A DNA stretch of 64,000 nucleotides from Phoronis australis (GCA_002633005.1 NMRA01000017.1:1772298-1836297), one strand, 5' to 3'. Shown: positions 35,546 to 47,645, counted from the stretch's first letter. The notes: generated from the letters alone by a model not told the origin. A program made the numbers and translations.

Positions 35546-36260
35546 ATGATTTTTCCTGGATTTTGTTCAGAGACTCTTCCAGAACTTTTGAAAGTACGCC
35601 CGTACGTGTCTCTGAAGGCATCTGATTACGAGGTAGTAAGTGGAACTGATCCTTGTTCTTTAGTCAATGAATCAATGGGTAATATCGGTGTTCGAAGACT
35701 AATAACGGTGGCACTTCCCGTCATTTTTGCACAAGGACGAGTCTACCAGAATGATGAAACATGTGGTGCACTGCTCAAGTTAAACGGAACGTTTCCTCGA
35801 CATGTTCTCCTTTTGATTTATAAAGCTTTCATTTTGCCACAAATTACTTATGCGGTAACAGGTTGGGGTTTACACGGCTGGCGTGGACTAGAAGTATTAC
35901 AAAACTTGCTGTTATAAATATACCTCATCGTACTTCCTAGCTCACACCGACGCGTTATTTCGTTCTCTGAATATTTTTTTTTTTTTTTTTTTGAACGACA
36001 TTTTTCGTATTTTTGTCTAAAAGTTTTCCATCTGTCTTGTAATAAGCTCTTGCCCCATATTTCTCATTTTTTATCATGATATCAATCTTGAAACATCCAA
36101 TCGATATAGAGATGTCCCCTCAAGACACCCCTATTTCGTGTAACACTTCCACCGCTCAAACCATTATTACCAATACCATTCATTCAAGTCAAGATCCTCC
36201 GCAATTTTCTTCCAGAACTCATTAATTCTTATGTGTAAAAAGTTCAGTCTGTCGTAGATT
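35546..36260 (+). pseudogene. CR1-like LINE fragment, reverse-transcriptase C-terminus
   Basis: Near 35800 the frame reads L-L-L-I-Y-K-A-F-I-L-P-Q-I-T-Y-A-V, then L-E-V-L-Q-N. This is the typical CR1/L2 sequence just after the RT palm. After a stop at 35915, other frames continue the same C-terminal region to about 36260, interrupted by a run of T at 35970. It points away from the LINE fragment at 33.6-34.8 kb, on the opposite strand. Confidence 0.6.
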
Positions 36261-36937
36261 GACTTAACATGCAAATGAATTCTTGTACCAATGCTGAAGA
36301 TCTGCGGACAGTGTCAAACAGTCTGGAAATTTAGTCGACGTAAAACCACGATTGCAACATTAAAATGTTTGGAGACCGAAGTCTCACTAAAATATGCACT
36401 TAATTCACGGATTTTTCGTTTCGGGTGCATGCGCGAAGAAGATTATCGTTCACGAAGTGCTGGAATCATCTCTGAAGACTACAGTACATATGATATTTAA
36501 GCGTTATTATTTACGTAAATAGAAAATGCATGGCCTCAAAGATTAAAAGCATGTGCGATTCCAGCCTTGAAATTGTTAGCTCCAATTTTTGAGAGTATGG
36601 AGCTCTTTCTAAGATTCACGGTGTGCGTTTAGAGCTATGAATTGTGCATGGACCGAAGTTTGATATTTCCAGAAATCGTAGTGGATATTTCTCTCGTTTT
36701 CAACATATTCGGTGTTTTTGTTCCGCAGCGCATGAAAGCAAGTCCTCCATTGCCACGCAGTGTACAACATTGCTTGTACCATGATCAGTTACTGTGACTG
36801 GGACAATTGGCAATTCTTTTTTTGTTTTTGGCATTGGTTATTAGGTCATGTCGACAGCGCCAATTGGAGTCCCAGCTTCTTTTCAAGTTACGCCCCTAAA
36901 ACCATTAGTAGTTCCGCTTTTTGGGCCTCAGTGGTGT
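36261..36937. other. nothing recognised
   Basis: Short frames only, with no domain, repeat or splice-site pair. Confidence 0.4.
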
Positions 36938-37228
36938 TTAATTACTGCGTATAGAAATACAAGCTCCACGCTGGTCCTGGTAAAGGGTACCACAGGTAAC
37001 ACAATGCTTTCTCTGCTTCCTCACCCATTCTACGCATACAGCTGTAGCTGCCTTCCTTTTGTTTCCGCGAATGCTGAGACCATGGACCATACGCCACAAA
37101 GAATAAGCCCTACACCCAACTTCTATTGGAAAGATCCCTGTGGGCCAATCCTGGCCATTACAAAATTCAGTTAACTCTGTGTACTTAGCTTTAATCCTCT
37201 TGCATGCGTCTACGTAATTCTCCTTCAT
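36938..37228 (-). pseudogene. retroelement ORF C-terminal fragment
   Basis: The frame contains F-P-I-E-V-G-C-R-A-Y-S-L-W-R-M followed by R-G-N-K-R-K-A-A. This resembles a C-terminal block (P-V-E-V-G-C-R-G-F) that is common at the end of reverse-transcriptase polyproteins in aquatic animals. The usual Gly after CR is Ala here. The clade is unclear and the copy is isolated. Confidence 0.45.
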
Positions 37229-39340
37229 TGGACATTCAGTTCGATAACTTTGATAAACTTCTGACTTGTGGAAACATCACAATGTCTGGACGCAGTCCTG
37301 TTATTACCGCACCAGGTAATAGAATTCTCTGCTGCTGATCGGCTCTCGTATCCCAGTCAATCCCTTACAGCACAGAATTATCTTTCGCATCACTGAGTTG
37401 GCACATTTCTCTTTCGCGAACTAAAGATTTAAATCTTGATTGCTTTGGCTGCATCGATGTTATCTTCATCTCATTACCAGCAATACGTAAACTAGTGCTT
37501 CCCCCCAGGTTATCTGCATCAACTAAGTCATCGCTAATGGACCAGTCAACGCTTCACACTCCGCGTGTTTCGTAATGGAGAGAAGCACCAGGAAGGTTGT
37601 TACGGATTTTGTAGCGCTTAGTAGCCCAAAATTACCATAAGTTCAGTAACATTCAGTTGAAAAGGAAAGGCAAACCATATATCTAAAGATGTCTGGTCAA
37701 TATCAAGGGCCATCACTCGTAAGCAAGTCAAAGCGGTTCTTTTTACCTGTTGCCTTATCTCGCTCCACCTCAGTCGACTCATAGATACTCGTAAAAGATT
37801 TTTGCAGTGCAACAATACAATTCTCATAAATCCAACTTGTGATGACTCTTTTCAATTTGAAACCACCCACAATACTCTAAAACAAATTAATATTAGGTAC
37901 AAAAACATTTTTCCCCGAAGTGAATCGTAAACAGCTCAGGTATTTGAGTTTTCCTGACATAGTTTCTTTGGTTTAATGCCTAATTTTAGAACTCATAGGC
38001 TCAAGAGCCAATCATTGCAGCAAGCTCTGCTATATCTTATCTATCAAGCAAACGTGTATTACTACACTAGTGTGGATATTATCAATGATTCAACCAAAAA
38101 CTTCGAATTAACTAGACACACTGATGACAGTCTATGATAAACTTAACTGAAAACGAAAGGCCAAAATTGGCAATATTTGGCCACACCATGTTAAATACAG
38201 TTTTTGTCTAATTATATTCAAACTCCTACATTTCAGTCTTTATTATACTGGCATCTGTTTGGTCTACCGGCAATTAACAGCATATGAAAGGCTCGGTCGA
38301 AATTGATCGTTTACTCAAATTCACTTTCGGGTTTCCAGCGGCGCTTTCACTGATCTAAGAGACAAAATAAGTCGAAACATAGACCATACCATGTTAAACA
38401 TAAAAATTCTTCCAATTTTCCTGAAACTTTGTCACGTTTTCAATCAGGTACGTATTGATGTTAAGTGCTATCGATTAATGTAATTGGTTCATAAATAAGA
38501 CCCCCACGCTGTGACTTCTGCGAATCCGATGTTCATGTATCCTGGAAATGGCTGAGTGATTACTGCGCATGCACAGTTCACGGTTTAAATATTGCTGGTA
38601 ATGTCCTTGTCTAATATATCAGAAGGAGATCTTAACACCTGGTCATGCATGCATCTTTACCTGCTTTGCTACAGAGTTACCTTGCATCAAGGCGAAAAGG
38701 GTAAATATACCATTCCCACCACGTATGTGACACTTTGGATTTAGCAACTAGTATTTCAATACTAACATGGTATTGCACGTAAAATATCTTGACTGGGTTG
38801 CCATGCAAACTGTCTCCATGCGCCGTAGCTTTTACCATATCACTCGCATTTCAGGTGCATTGCGCACCCTCCTGCCAAATTCCACAGACCTGGCTTGACG
38901 CGATGCACCTTTTTGACAAATCTACTTCCTCCTGCACCATTTTTCTACTCTCTGAATGTGAGCATGTCATCTGCACACCCGAACTCACAGACCCCTTATA
39001 TTCTGTTGTTGTCAATACACCCGCCCGTTGAACTTTCCATCTTTTGAATGACGCTGACGCATTTCTTACTGAATACCAGCTATCTTAATTTCGTCCACTA
39101 TAATATTTCTGGAGGCAACTCCAAAGATAGTTTGTCAGACGGCCTCCAATTGTTATATTAGTCCTTTAAGGAAAACGGCCTGAAGGGCAAGCAGGAGCCT
39201 GACGGCCATGAAATCGGTATTTGGACGATTTTTACAATGTCTCTCGTGTTGCCGATGACTTAACAAATCTCGTAATAATGATTTAAAAATCAGCACTCGT
39301 TTTACAGCACGAGGCAGCAATGACCCCAGTGTATACTCAC
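37229..39340. other. probable intron of the WSC/kringle gene
   Basis: No exon or repeat was recognised. Short frames such as 37618-37827 and 38789-39028 have no domain. Confidence 0.5.
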
Positions 39341-39361
39341 CTCTTGTTGTTGACGTTATCA
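39341..39361 (-). CDS. 21-nt micro-exon between the two kringle exons
   Basis: On the minus strand, a strong acceptor (CATTTTCTATTTTTCAG) is followed 21 nt later by a GTGAGT donor. The exon is phase 1 at both ends, so it would insert seven residues in frame, including I-T-S-T-T-R. This is a Ser/Thr-rich spacer suited to O-glycosylation between extracellular modules. It lies 338 bp downstream of the kringle exon at 39700-40014. It is supported only by splice signals and phase. Confidence 0.5.
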
Positions 39362-39699
39362 CTGAAAAATAGAAAATGACTATCACAGACGGTACTGAAA
39401 CAGCACAAAGACTTCTAAAACAGATGAACCTAGAATCCGTTATCCAACATTGTTAAAAGATTGACATTTTTTCTAAGGAAAAATGCCTGTGCAAATAAAA
39501 AGCAAGTTCGATTATGGTTAGTTCATAAATCGCTGCGTCGAGTTTGCATTTAACAACACGTGTCTTAACTTCATAAAACGGAAACTTTTGAACAGAAATT
39601 ATTTCTTTTTGAGACTTTGCAACCAAAGAGTAGCCAAGTTGCAAAACTTTTAATTTCTAGGCAACCTGTAACCTAAAAAACGGTTGCTAGGAACAATAC

Positions 39700-40014
39700 C
39701 TTCACTGGGACATAAAGGGATGTAACAATGCCTCTTTAACGTGCCATGGTATTTGATATTTGCAAAACACCACGGCCCTCTTTCATCGTTGTCGATGTTT
39801 CTGCAGTACGTGGAATTTCTTTCCTCTGGTCTCATCTTGTCGTAACCATCAATCCAGTTTGCATAAAACGGGTGTGGCCTAAAGAGCGGGTTTATATATT
39901 CCTTGAGTTTTTCCATTCTAAGTGACCACGGTGTGCACGGTTGTTGGAACTGTCCAGTAACTGCTACCTTCCCTCTGTAGTTTAGGCCACGTTGATCTTG
40001 TAGACACGTTACGT
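39700..40014 (-). CDS. kringle-domain exon (first kringle of the WSC/kringle gene)
   Basis: About 105 residues with kringle features in order: C-L-Q-D-Q-R-G-L-N-Y-R-G, T-G-Q-F-Q-Q-P-C-T-P-W (the C-x-x-W signature), R-P-H-P-F-Y-A-N-W, Y-C-R-N-I-D-N-D-E-R-G-P-W-C-F, and C-Y-I-P-L-C-P. The donor is GTATTG, phase 1. The acceptor is phase 1, either at 40014 (ending GTCGTAG) or at 40038 (ending GTCATCAG). The former is chosen because it places the first Cys as in the other kringle exon. The N-half holds extra residues between the C-x-x-W and N-x-C-R-N blocks. Kringles bind protein ligands outside the cell. Confidence 0.87.
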
Positions 40015-40038
40015 CTACGACTGAAACATCGACGCAGT

Positions 40039-40829
40039 CTGATGACAATTGCATTTTCTCCACGCAGAACGTGGTGAGAAATAAAGGTCATTTTATAATA
40101 TTTTTTGGTTTCTTAATCAATAGGTATCCTATTTGCATTCCCATGGCACTTCCATCATTTTTCTAACTGTCTTCAGGTTTCACAGCAATTTTAGAACGAA
40201 CACGGAAACCTGCTCACCAACGGTGGAACTTCTATTGTATTTTCTGGTGCACGGTGGCGCTTGAAACTAATACCTTCCGTTTCCAGTCCAGCACTATAAT
40301 CACGAAGTCGCTAAGTAAATTATCGCCTTCGACGGAACATGATTTAAGTGTACGCTTGACTAATAATTCAATCTATGTGGCAGCCAATAATGTTACTTAT
40401 GTCTGTGCTCATGTTTAAGAACATTTCAATACCAAAAATGGCCGAAGAGAGGCCTGCACAAATCAAAAAAATGCCCCCGCGCACCNCCGGAGTGCAACTT
40501 ATAAGTTGCAATTTTACAAAGAACAATATGTGTGAAAACCGAAAAAGATGTTCACAATCCAAAAAGTGTTCCACGTGAGTTTTGTATACAAATGATTGCC
40601 ATCATTAACGATTTTACGCAATTTGACGATATCTTACATCATTTTTCGTGTAACTGAAAAAATGAGGGTCAAACCAATATTAAAGGGTTATTCATTACGA
40701 CAAAATAATTTTCTTCATAACCTATTGCAATTATTTGCATCACTGTTTTATTGTTACTTACAGTCAATACTGCACGCTTAATGTACAACTTTCATAGCCT
40801 TGGTAACAAGCTGTATATAAATATACAGC
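40039..40829. other. intron of the WSC/kringle gene; nothing recognised
   Basis: AT-rich, with a single N at 40486. No exon, repeat or regulatory site was recognised. Confidence 0.5.
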
Positions 40830-41355
40830 TTTGCAATGATGTGGGTAAAAAGTGGTAAGATAAAATCTGACACGAAATTAGTGTCATTAAAAACAACAGT
40901 CTTTCTTGAGTAAGCTAAAGAATATAACTGTGTTGGAAAAATGGCGTTCTACCGTTATTCTGCTGCTAAACTTGTGGAGCGATCACAACAAATTTTCGGG
41001 ACTGGTTTCACTTCATTACAAGTTTTTAATAGTGTGATACCGAAAAAACAAATTTGAGAAGAAATTTAGCATTGCCTGAGAGATTTCCAAAAGTTTAGGA
41101 AATGACGGTGCGTGTGGCACAAGCGTATTGTTTTCAAAGTGACGACATATTTTTCATTGTCAGACAAGGCGGAAAGTTAGGCAAAGAAATGACGTTTATT
41201 GCATTGTTTTTCACTTAAACGACTGTAAATGTTGATTCCCAGATTTTGCATGCACCCTGTCTGGTCTTTAGCTTTACTTGTTGATACAAGTTTCACGGTG
41301 CGGTGACGAGCAGAACTACCCTGGCTGTGTGCAATTTCGGGTCCTACGGAAGAAA
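40830..41355 (+). repeat. dispersed repeat, second copy of 21915-22605
   Basis: Same blocks in the same order and orientation as 21915-22605, about 165 bp shorter. It stops about 140 bp upstream of the putative promoter at 41496. Confidence 0.7.
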
Positions 41356-41495
41356 TACACACAGTGGTACCTACAGGGTGTAACTGTATTTTGACGAGAG
41401 TCTTCATACAGCTAGCTGGCTGGCTACAACTTTCAGAGTTTATATAATCAGTTTTTTAGTGAGCCAGATTTCAACGAATGTTTTAAACAATGAGC

Positions 41496-41503
41496 TATAT
41501 ATA
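41496..41503 (+). promoter_or_regulatory. putative TATA box
   Basis: TATATATA at 41496 is followed by a CpG-rich, purine-rich leader and a short ATG exon with a good donor. Transcription would start near 41525-41535. A GCCATATTG word further down the leader resembles the YY1 core. No direct evidence of use. Confidence 0.35.
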
Positions 41504-41595
41504 GAGAGAGACGACACGAGACGACTCGAAAGTCAGACAGCGCGTGACACGCGGTCTGCCATATTGATGACGAACGATATCACCCCGGCCAACCC

Positions 41596-42079
41596 GCGAT
41601 CGAGAACGCCCGGAAGGCGATCGAGAACGAGACCTTACATGTACACCAAAAATGTCAGACGACAGTGAAGTACCCGGTGAGTTTAAGTGTCATTTTCTTC
41701 TGAAATAGAGGCTACTTTGGTACCAATGCGACACAGCGAAAAGCGTCAGAGCTTAGCCTTTGTTGTGGATCTGAAATAATACTCGGCTTTTGCTATTTTT
41801 TGAAATAGAGACCGCAGAATTCAATGGGTTTGGGTAAAATGACTTGCGTCTCGTAAATTCGTCAATTTCTACTTGTTGTTAGCAATTCCTGGGTTCTTCA
41901 GTGGACACGTGTTACGTTTATAGTTAAATCGTCCCTGGTGACACCTCTGTCAGTTTTAATTTGTGAAACAATTCGAGCTATCTACCGAAACAAGCAGGTC
42001 CTTTCGTGAGACGGCGATCGGGAACGAAGCTGTTAATTCACCATGGCGATCGTGAACGCAAAAAATACGATCGTGAACG
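41596..42079 (+). repeat. five scattered copies of GCGATCGNGAACG
   Basis: Copies at 41596, 41617, 42014, 42046 and 42067 (the last begins ACGATCG). The middle base is A, A, G, T, T. The word includes the palindrome CGATCG. The first two copies lie in the putative leader and the rest in the intron that follows. Confidence 0.75.
41652..41676 (+). CDS. putative first coding exon of an unknown gene
   Basis: The ATG in AAAAATGTC opens M-S-D-D-S-E-V-P and then meets a GTGAGT donor, phase 1. The leader before it (41510-41650) is CpG-rich compared with its surroundings, as 5' untranslated exons often are. The next exon was not found. An acidic N-terminus alone gives no function. The gene would lie within an intron of the minus-strand WSC/kringle gene. 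Confidence 0.33.
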
Positions 42080-44049
42080 CACATTTTTTTTCTGTGCATT
42101 TTCCTGAATAATTTTTCAAGTTGCGGTGTTATATAGTACGACCATGAAGTAGGTGACAGGTCAATTTTTGTTATATTTTAACCGTTTTTTATGATTTCTG
42201 TGTGAGATTTAGCCTCACCAATATGATTAAATGCGTTTGATTCTTCAGTTGAACTGTAGCCGAAGGAGGAGTCCTTCAGAGTTCTAACATACACGCCTTC
42301 AAAAAAATACCGCTAGCACAACTGCTGCATTTGACAAAGGGCTGTGTATGCTTATATGTTGTGGAGCTTCGTTCAGGAAGAAACCTTTTTTGTATAACCA
42401 CATGACAATAAAACACAGTGTCACTCACTAGCTGCAAGCAAGACCTTTACCAGGCCCGTGTTGCATGGGGCAAGATTTTTTTACCGCTTAAGATATTGTG
42501 ACCGTCTATTAATGGAACATAAACTTAACATTTTAAACGTGCATCAATATAAAATTACATTCGAATGCACTACAAAATCATCAAGACGTTCAGACACCAT
42601 CTTCCGTACAAGTTTTTTCTTCTGTCTCGGACTAGACACGTGTTACATAAGTTAACGTGTTTGATTACATAACTTTTCTCACTTACGTTTTACACAATGA
42701 CTGGTGAGGCACATGTCTTTCTTTATCCTGGGTCAATTAAGTATATTTTGAACCAAACTGACAATCAATTTCGTGAAAAAAAATTTTAAACGTGCATTAA
42801 TAATGAAGGAATTTGTAATACGGTATTGCTGGATCGCACGTGTTTGTCTGATCGAACGGGGCGAGTCCATGATGCCTTTATTGTTTTCAAGTAAAATTTT
42901 GTTCGCTTGGCACCGGTTTGTTTTTAGGAGATTTTAATTCTCAGGTGCCTAGATACAAATGTACGTCCTATAACAACTTATTTAATCAACGACCTTTCTC
43001 AAAATCTGATTATCTTTATCAGTGCCATTCAAAGCATATGACAAAATCAGCCTTAGATAAAGAAGCCTCTGAATTTTCTCAAATTAGATCAATGAGGTGT
43101 AACAGGGTAAATCCAGCTGCAGCTGCAAGGGGATGACGAGTGCTCTCGTACAGATGGTATTTCGTCATTGCATTAACCTCATTCCTCTGAGTACTCCATG
43201 CTCCTATATTTGGTAATACAAATTGGACCTGTGACATGAATATGCATCACGTCGCCGAAAGTATAAAAAGCAAGGGTAGAATTTTCTATATGTACTCTGT
43301 ATACATAAGGAGAGAAAACGACTCCGAAGCGAGGACCAGTATATTTTTGGTAAGTTATCTCCTTTTATCTCTAACACAAGGGTTCAAAATTTCAATTTCT
43401 TGATCCTTTTCTTAACGAAATTTTTTAATTTCGTTTCACGCACGGGGTATTCATTCTTTCGTCGTTTCTGACCAGCCGTCTACCCTACTCAATGTTTTCT
43501 TGTTTTTCATTTATTATCATTTTCTTAACACTTCACTTTACGTACTTGGTATCCAGCGTTTCCTTGTTTTTGGCCAATCGTCTATGATCAATATTCAAGA
43601 TGCTTTTTAAATGCTGGTTCTTATTTATAATCATTTTCTTAAATCTTCACAGATTTTTAAAATTTCGTTTCGCGTACTTGGAGAATTATAAGCCCTTTTT
43701 AAATACCCGGTTTTTATCTATTTACCTTATTCATTTATAAAGATTAACCATCCACTGAAATTGTCTACAGGTTTTATACCTACACTTCATCTGTTGTGAA
43801 TTTATTTATTGTAAACAATTTCGACAAATCCAATATTTTTTATTTTTGGTAAGCAACTATTAACACACGTCAGCTACCAATATTCCAATTCCATTTAACT
43901 TTGTAATCTCTGTAGCGTAACACCAAAAGTTAGAGTGGGTGTTTAAACGTTGAATATGTGTATAACATTTATGATTCCAATTATTCGCCAACAAGTTCTA
44001 AAACATAGCGATCGTTAGTGTTAGTGTCTTTATCATACAAATTCGCAAA
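42080..44049. other. no gene; possible Polinton terminal region from 43260
   Basis: At 43260 the sequence AGTATAAAAAGC begins a region (to about 43720) of repeated TTTCTTAA, TTTCGTTTC and GTACTTGG words. This could be an internally repetitive terminus of the Polinton relic that follows; Polintons commonly begin AGT. The frame 42918-43133 is not recognised. The region 42080-42900 shows nothing. Confidence 0.3.
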
Positions 44050-44447
44050 ATGAAATCCATGGCCATCATCGGCACCGATATCACAAATAAAATATACATT
44101 GTTGTCGAAAAGCTATCGACGAAGGTTCCTGAAGTTTTCTGGTCTGAGTTGTCCATCCCTTCGTATTTCTATCGAGAAAGTCTCACAAGTGGTCAGGAAG
44201 CGGTGGCACGCCGTACGAGTCAAAATATTTTCGTTTTTCCATCCTCGGTTAGAAAAATAGCCACTAAGTGTGTTCCAGGTTTGTAGTTAGGATCGTTGTG
44301 ACAAACGTGAGCATTTGGATTTGAAAGGACACCTAGGTTACACAATTCATCACTCGCAAGACAAACGCTAAAGGACTGTCCGACATGATCATTTGACTTT
44401 TCGTCCGAAAAACGGCAAGTGTCTCTCTGGAATATTACCAAGTTCAA
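44050..44447 (-). pseudogene. Polinton cysteine protease (adenain-like), broken
   Basis: The frame reads H-N-D-P-N-Y-K-P-G-T-H-L-V-A-I-F-L, the catalytic-His block of adenovirus-type proteases, and then an F-D-S-Y-G-type block across a frame change near 44220. The distal C-containing block near 44100 is degenerate: only the Q-Q-C part is visible and the Cys-Gly pair is not intact. In intact elements the enzyme matures capsid proteins. This copy cannot be active. Confidence 0.65.
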
Positions 44448-44754
44448 AATTCTCCTCGGGTGCGTCTGTTTCGCTGGAACTCATCCTCGTGAATGAGAGT
44501 AATGGTGTGAGTATCAAATGCTAGAGCTGACAAAGTGACGCCCATTAACCCACAAATTGAAGGAGTCGGAATATCACGCCCACATAACGAAAAAATTCAG
44601 TCCGCTTTTTTTCTTAGACGGTCTTGATGACGCTCTCCACCTTGTATACATTTCCATTGACTACTCTTTAGAGGTCTTGTTGGTAAAATGTCCGTATTTC
44701 TCAGTTTTTTTTGGTATGCTTAAGACTACTTTATCAATAGTGTAGAATTATTTA

Positions 44755-45420
44755 GTCTAGTTTGGCAAACATGTTTTCCTGAATGCTTATAACAACCCGG
44801 TCACCAGTCTTAAATTTCGGTCTGGTCTGTTTTCTATACGGTCCGTAACGTGCCTGCCATACTGTCTCTTGATTAGCTCGTGTGCCAGACGAGGGCGTTG
44901 TCTTGAAAAATCGATGGTATGTGTTGTTGTAGGATCTCACTAGGTCGTGTAATACGTCATCATAACGCAAACTATTTTGAGACGTAAAGAACTTTCACAT
45001 TTTGTTTTTAAAAGTGCGATTAAAGCGCTTGGAGAAGCTTGACTTGCTTGGTCTCTCCATTATGGGCAGTAAAGAAGCCGATACCTTCATCTTGGGAAAA
45101 TTCTGAAATAAAAGATTCGTAAACTCCGTCCCTTTGTACTTTTACAAGGTCTTGTATTTCCGTCCACTGGCGAAAATATGTTTAAAAGCTCCAACTAAGC
45201 GTTTTCCCGTCTTGTCTTGGAGTGGAACAGCAAATGCATATTTTGAGAGTACGTCCATACAGGTACATGTAAGAATGCACCAGTGACCAACGGTAAGTTT
45301 TGCCAACTTGGATACAACTACAAGGCCTGCCTGGAACTGCTGGTCAATGGGTTTAACAAGAACGAATCGTCTCGTAAAATTTCTAACCAGTGGTTTGGGG
45401 CGAACTAAGTTTCTTGGTTA
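44755..45420 (-). pseudogene. Polinton retroviral-type integrase, broken
   Basis: Minus-strand frames give D-x-Q-F-Q-A near 45340, then M-D-V-L-S-K-Y-A-F-A-V-P-L near 45250 (the block with the first catalytic Asp region), then K-G-T-E-F near 45135, F-F-T-A-H-N near 45070, and a C-terminal Y-N-N-T-Y-H-R plus F-K-T-G-D-R-V-V-I-S block to 44755. This order is that of Polinton integrases. At least two stops and frame changes break it. Confidence 0.75.
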
Positions 45421-45459
45421 CTAAGCCATCTTTTCACAATCCATTAGAGCTCAGATTTT

Positions 45460-47645
45460 ACAATTTCTTGAAACCGTAAGTTTTCAAGTTGTGTATGTGT
45501 ATATGGCACGTGCACACTGCCCTACATAAAAACAACATAGAGTAAAGAAGTTGATGTACGTAACACTTTATGGAGCTGACTCACGAAAATGCTAATTTTT
45601 CTTGAAGTAGCAAGTTATTGATTGCAAAAACAACATCCTGTAATTGTAACTACTGGCTTATATTATCAGTATGTAAATGCTGTGAGGTTACTTGAACGCA
45701 GAAACTTTCAGGTTAGTCATGAAGCTTTTCACGGTCTATAATATCTCGGCTTCGCTGAATACTCAACTGATGCTGGGCTGATTGGCGACACTAACAACAT
45801 GTGAACTCAAGTGAAATAATGTAAAGACTTGTGTTTTCTTTCTATCGAGGACTATTGCAACTAACCGTTATGCTAGTTAACACTGATCCTTGAGTGGACG
45901 TCATCAAAATGTGACCAACTTTGCAAAGTTTGGTTTGTACTTTTGCTAAATGCAACTGCATTGCTCCATTAGTCCAATATTGATCACCAGCCAAAGCCAT
46001 AGCAAGCTCAGGGAGATAAACGTGTGACAATCCTAGATAGGTTGAGAATGACATAATTGCAATCGTTTGATATTCGGCCAGTGCAAACCTGTCAAAAATC
46101 TTAATTGGTTTCAACAGCCTTTACCCTCCCGTCCAGTAATTATTACATGAGAAACCCTTGTAAATTGGCTTCTTTGTTTGCTCAAATTAATCTAAGACAC
46201 GTAGTGTACGAAATAGAGTACGAAGCAGCTAAAATAATAACATTATTCGGTGAAAGACGCCAAGGATTTTCCTAAAGGAATACTGCAATGTCGAAGTGCT
46301 ACAGTATATTGGTTTCTGCCAGGCAGTAAAATAGATCTACCTTACCATTCCGATAACTAAGTAGGCCTAAAGTTAGCATTGCTGTAGGTGACCTCGGACA
46401 TCCATCGATGACTTACCTGTCAAGAAAAATCTTTCTTAACTGACAATGAGTAACAGCCATCTGGGGTCGCAGATAATTCCAGAACTTAAGCTGATCAGCA
46501 ATTAAAACTAAACGGCCGTAAGAGTCAACTCGAGGACGCTTAGAAAGCCTTTTCAACGGATCACGACCTATCTTATGCCGAACGCCTGTCATTACTTGCT
46601 TGGTGTGCGAAAACTTCAATTTTACGCGCATACGTCAGTATGGAATTAAATGCACATTCCAGAAATCAGGTCAATATTTTGTTCAATGTATTCAATGTAG
46701 AGACTTTTGGTAATTATTGGTCCCGCGAGCACCCATTTTACCCGGCGTCAACGAATTATAGTAACGTCAACGTGATTATTGGAGTGAAGAACTCGCATTT
46801 TCTCGGGTATTCCAAGTTCACGTAGGCCCATATAGATCTTGAGATGAAGTGAATTTCAAATTTCATATTCGACACCCCGAATCTTCGATTACCACTCCGT
46901 CCGGCATCCTATTTTCTTGGTGTACCACACCAAAAGCAAAAAAATAAGCGTAAAATGCGTATTAAATTCAGTTCATTTTGAAAATATCGATGTCTTGTCG
47001 AAAGAATATGATTTGGGCTCAGGTTTCAAATAAAAGTGTTTGGGTAAAGAGCCGTTTCATGAAGATTTTAACAAAAATGAAGCATCACCAAAATGTACAT
47101 TATAATGACTTTGCGTTTGTTGCAATAGCAACACTCGGAAAAAAGATAGGTTGACATATAACAATGAAGCCAGGACGATGACATAACATATTTGCTTTCC
47201 ATTTCTGTCTGGTCAACATCACACTGCTGTTCTTCTCTTGAGTCAAAACAACATGGTAAGTGCACAAAATTTGTCGTTTTTATAATTGCATCGAGCCAGT
47301 TCCAGGGTGGTTTTACATTAGACCAAGCCATTCACCTCACACAGTTCTAGTGTTTAAAACTTTTTACAAGTAAACGAGAATGCAGCTGGAAAAATATCTA
47401 CATGTACTAAGTGTTATACATAACTGATGACACGAATATTCTTGTAGCTATGCATTGGGAAAGAGTTTTTATTGTTCCTGGAAAATTGATTCGCCTTTGG
47501 AGAAAGTGAATGTAAATTAATGCACTTCATGTGACACCATCCCACAATAGCACACTGGGAAAATGAAGCCATTGACGTACAGTCTAGTTACAAGATGCTG
47601 GTTTACTTATGCCGCTCATATGTTATACATGAAATGAAAACCTAC
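45460..47645. other. intron of the WSC/kringle gene; two unexplained minus-strand frames
   Basis: The frame 45842-46114 (90 codons) looks coding but matches no domain known to me. The frame 46413-46631 ends exactly at a consensus GTAAGT donor (exon end 46417), but its acceptor and family are unclear; a Gly-Arg-Leu word loosely resembles Pao/BEL or gypsy polyproteins. Nothing else was recognised. Confidence 0.35.

Larger units (their letters stand above)
44050..45420 (-). mobile_element. Polinton/Maverick relic: integrase and adenain-like protease
   Basis: Two adjacent minus-strand pseudogenes (integrase, then protease downstream) belong to the core gene set of Polinton/Maverick elements, the large self-replicating DNA transposons related to polintoviruses. 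Both are broken by stops and frameshifts. Packaging ATPase and capsid genes were not seen next to them. The element lies between exons of the WSC/kringle gene. Confidence 0.7.
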
